64,000 bases of DNA from JACKCR01 sp041390305 (GTDB taxonomy: Bacteria; Eisenbacteria; RBG-16-71-46; CAIMUX01). Every line of letters starts with the position of its first letter. Within the stretch, counting starts at the first letter, position 1. The position numbers and the translations under genes were made by a program. Where the stretch lies: the NCBI GenBank assembly GCA_041390305.1, contig JAWKQE010000011.1:1-64000 (forward strand). The letters run 5' to 3'. Positions 63,975 through 64,000 of this stretch are shown piece by piece. Below the pieces are notes generated by a model. The model ran no database searches, had not been told where the DNA came from, and saw nothing but the letters and a program-made list of their open reading frames with translations.

Positions 63975-64000
63975 ATGAGAGTCTCAACGCGCGGACGATT
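63975..64000 (+). CDS. Rrf2-family regulator, first codons only
   Basis: ATG 63975 after GGGGAGGATGGG starts MRVSTRGR and runs off the window. M-R-(V/L)-S-T-(K/R)-G-R is the near-invariant start of Rrf2/IscR/CymR regulators. An IscR-type or cysteine-related regulator would fit, but only eight residues are visible. Confidence 0.5.

Overview
The window is a high-G+C bacterial chromosome segment, densely packed and almost entirely read on the + strand. Several genes point to a Gram-negative, diderm lineage of the FCB assemblage. These are a full-length SprA-type translocon protein (2245+ aa), a DUF4837 lipoprotein, an OMPP1/FadL-type outer-membrane barrel, LptF/LptG permeases and a polysaccharide-export lipoprotein. 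High G+C and frequent GTG/TTG starts fit candidate phyla such as Eisenbacteria, Krumholzibacteriota, Latescibacterota or Gemmatimonadota better than classical Bacteroidota. The sequence alone does not settle which. No rRNA, tRNA, CRISPR array, insertion sequence or phage gene was seen.

Layout. (1) 1-7337: yceD-rpmF-plsX-fabH-fabD-fabG-acpP-fabF-rnc, a classical fatty-acid-synthesis operon; acpP has its own hairpin-rich leader. (2) 7378-9306, minus strand: a heavily frameshifted OMPP1/FadL-like barrel and a small lipoprotein. (3) 9391-14913: a TPR protein, an ECF sigma factor, its zinc-finger anti-sigma factor, an HtrA-like protein that has lost the whole catalytic triad, and a DUF4837 lipoprotein. 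(4) 14910-20315: aroB-aroQ-accB-pilT-accC-comB, with a pilus-retraction ATPase gene between the two acetyl-CoA carboxylase genes. (5) 20345-22800, minus strand: lptF-lptG. (6) 22948-30791: sprA and an M28 peptidase/glutaminyl-cyclase-like protein. (7) 30980-41204: rimP-nusA-infB-ylxP-rbfA-truB-ribF-rpsO-pnp, the conserved transcription/translation operon; several of its products carry acidic C-terminal tails. (8) 41439-45230: M16 peptidase, dUTPase, DUF3108 protein and a deoxyhypusine-synthase-like protein, all frameshifted. (9) 45450-60911: a surface-polysaccharide cluster with export lipoprotein, Wzz, ExeA-like ATPase, CpsD-like ATPase, a nucleotidyltransferase-fold protein, an alkaline-phosphatase-fold protein, a UPF0104 membrane protein, an O-antigen-ligase-like protein, an initiating sugar transferase, a GT39-like enzyme and three GT4 glycosyltransferases. 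(10) 60931-64000: a divergent Lrp/AsnC regulator and methionine-gamma-lyase-like gene, a mannose-1-phosphate guanylyltransferase, and the first codons of an Rrf2-family regulator.

Together the genes cover envelope building: fatty acids, malonyl-CoA, LPS transport, outer-membrane secretion, capsule or EPS, and an ECF envelope-stress-like module. The housekeeping operon is intact.

Caution for any reader: about a dozen genes are broken by clustered frameshifts while conserved genes next to them are intact. In each the reading continues in another frame with family-specific sequence. That pattern looks more like local assembly or sequencing error than gene decay, so the affected genes are annotated over their full inferred span.
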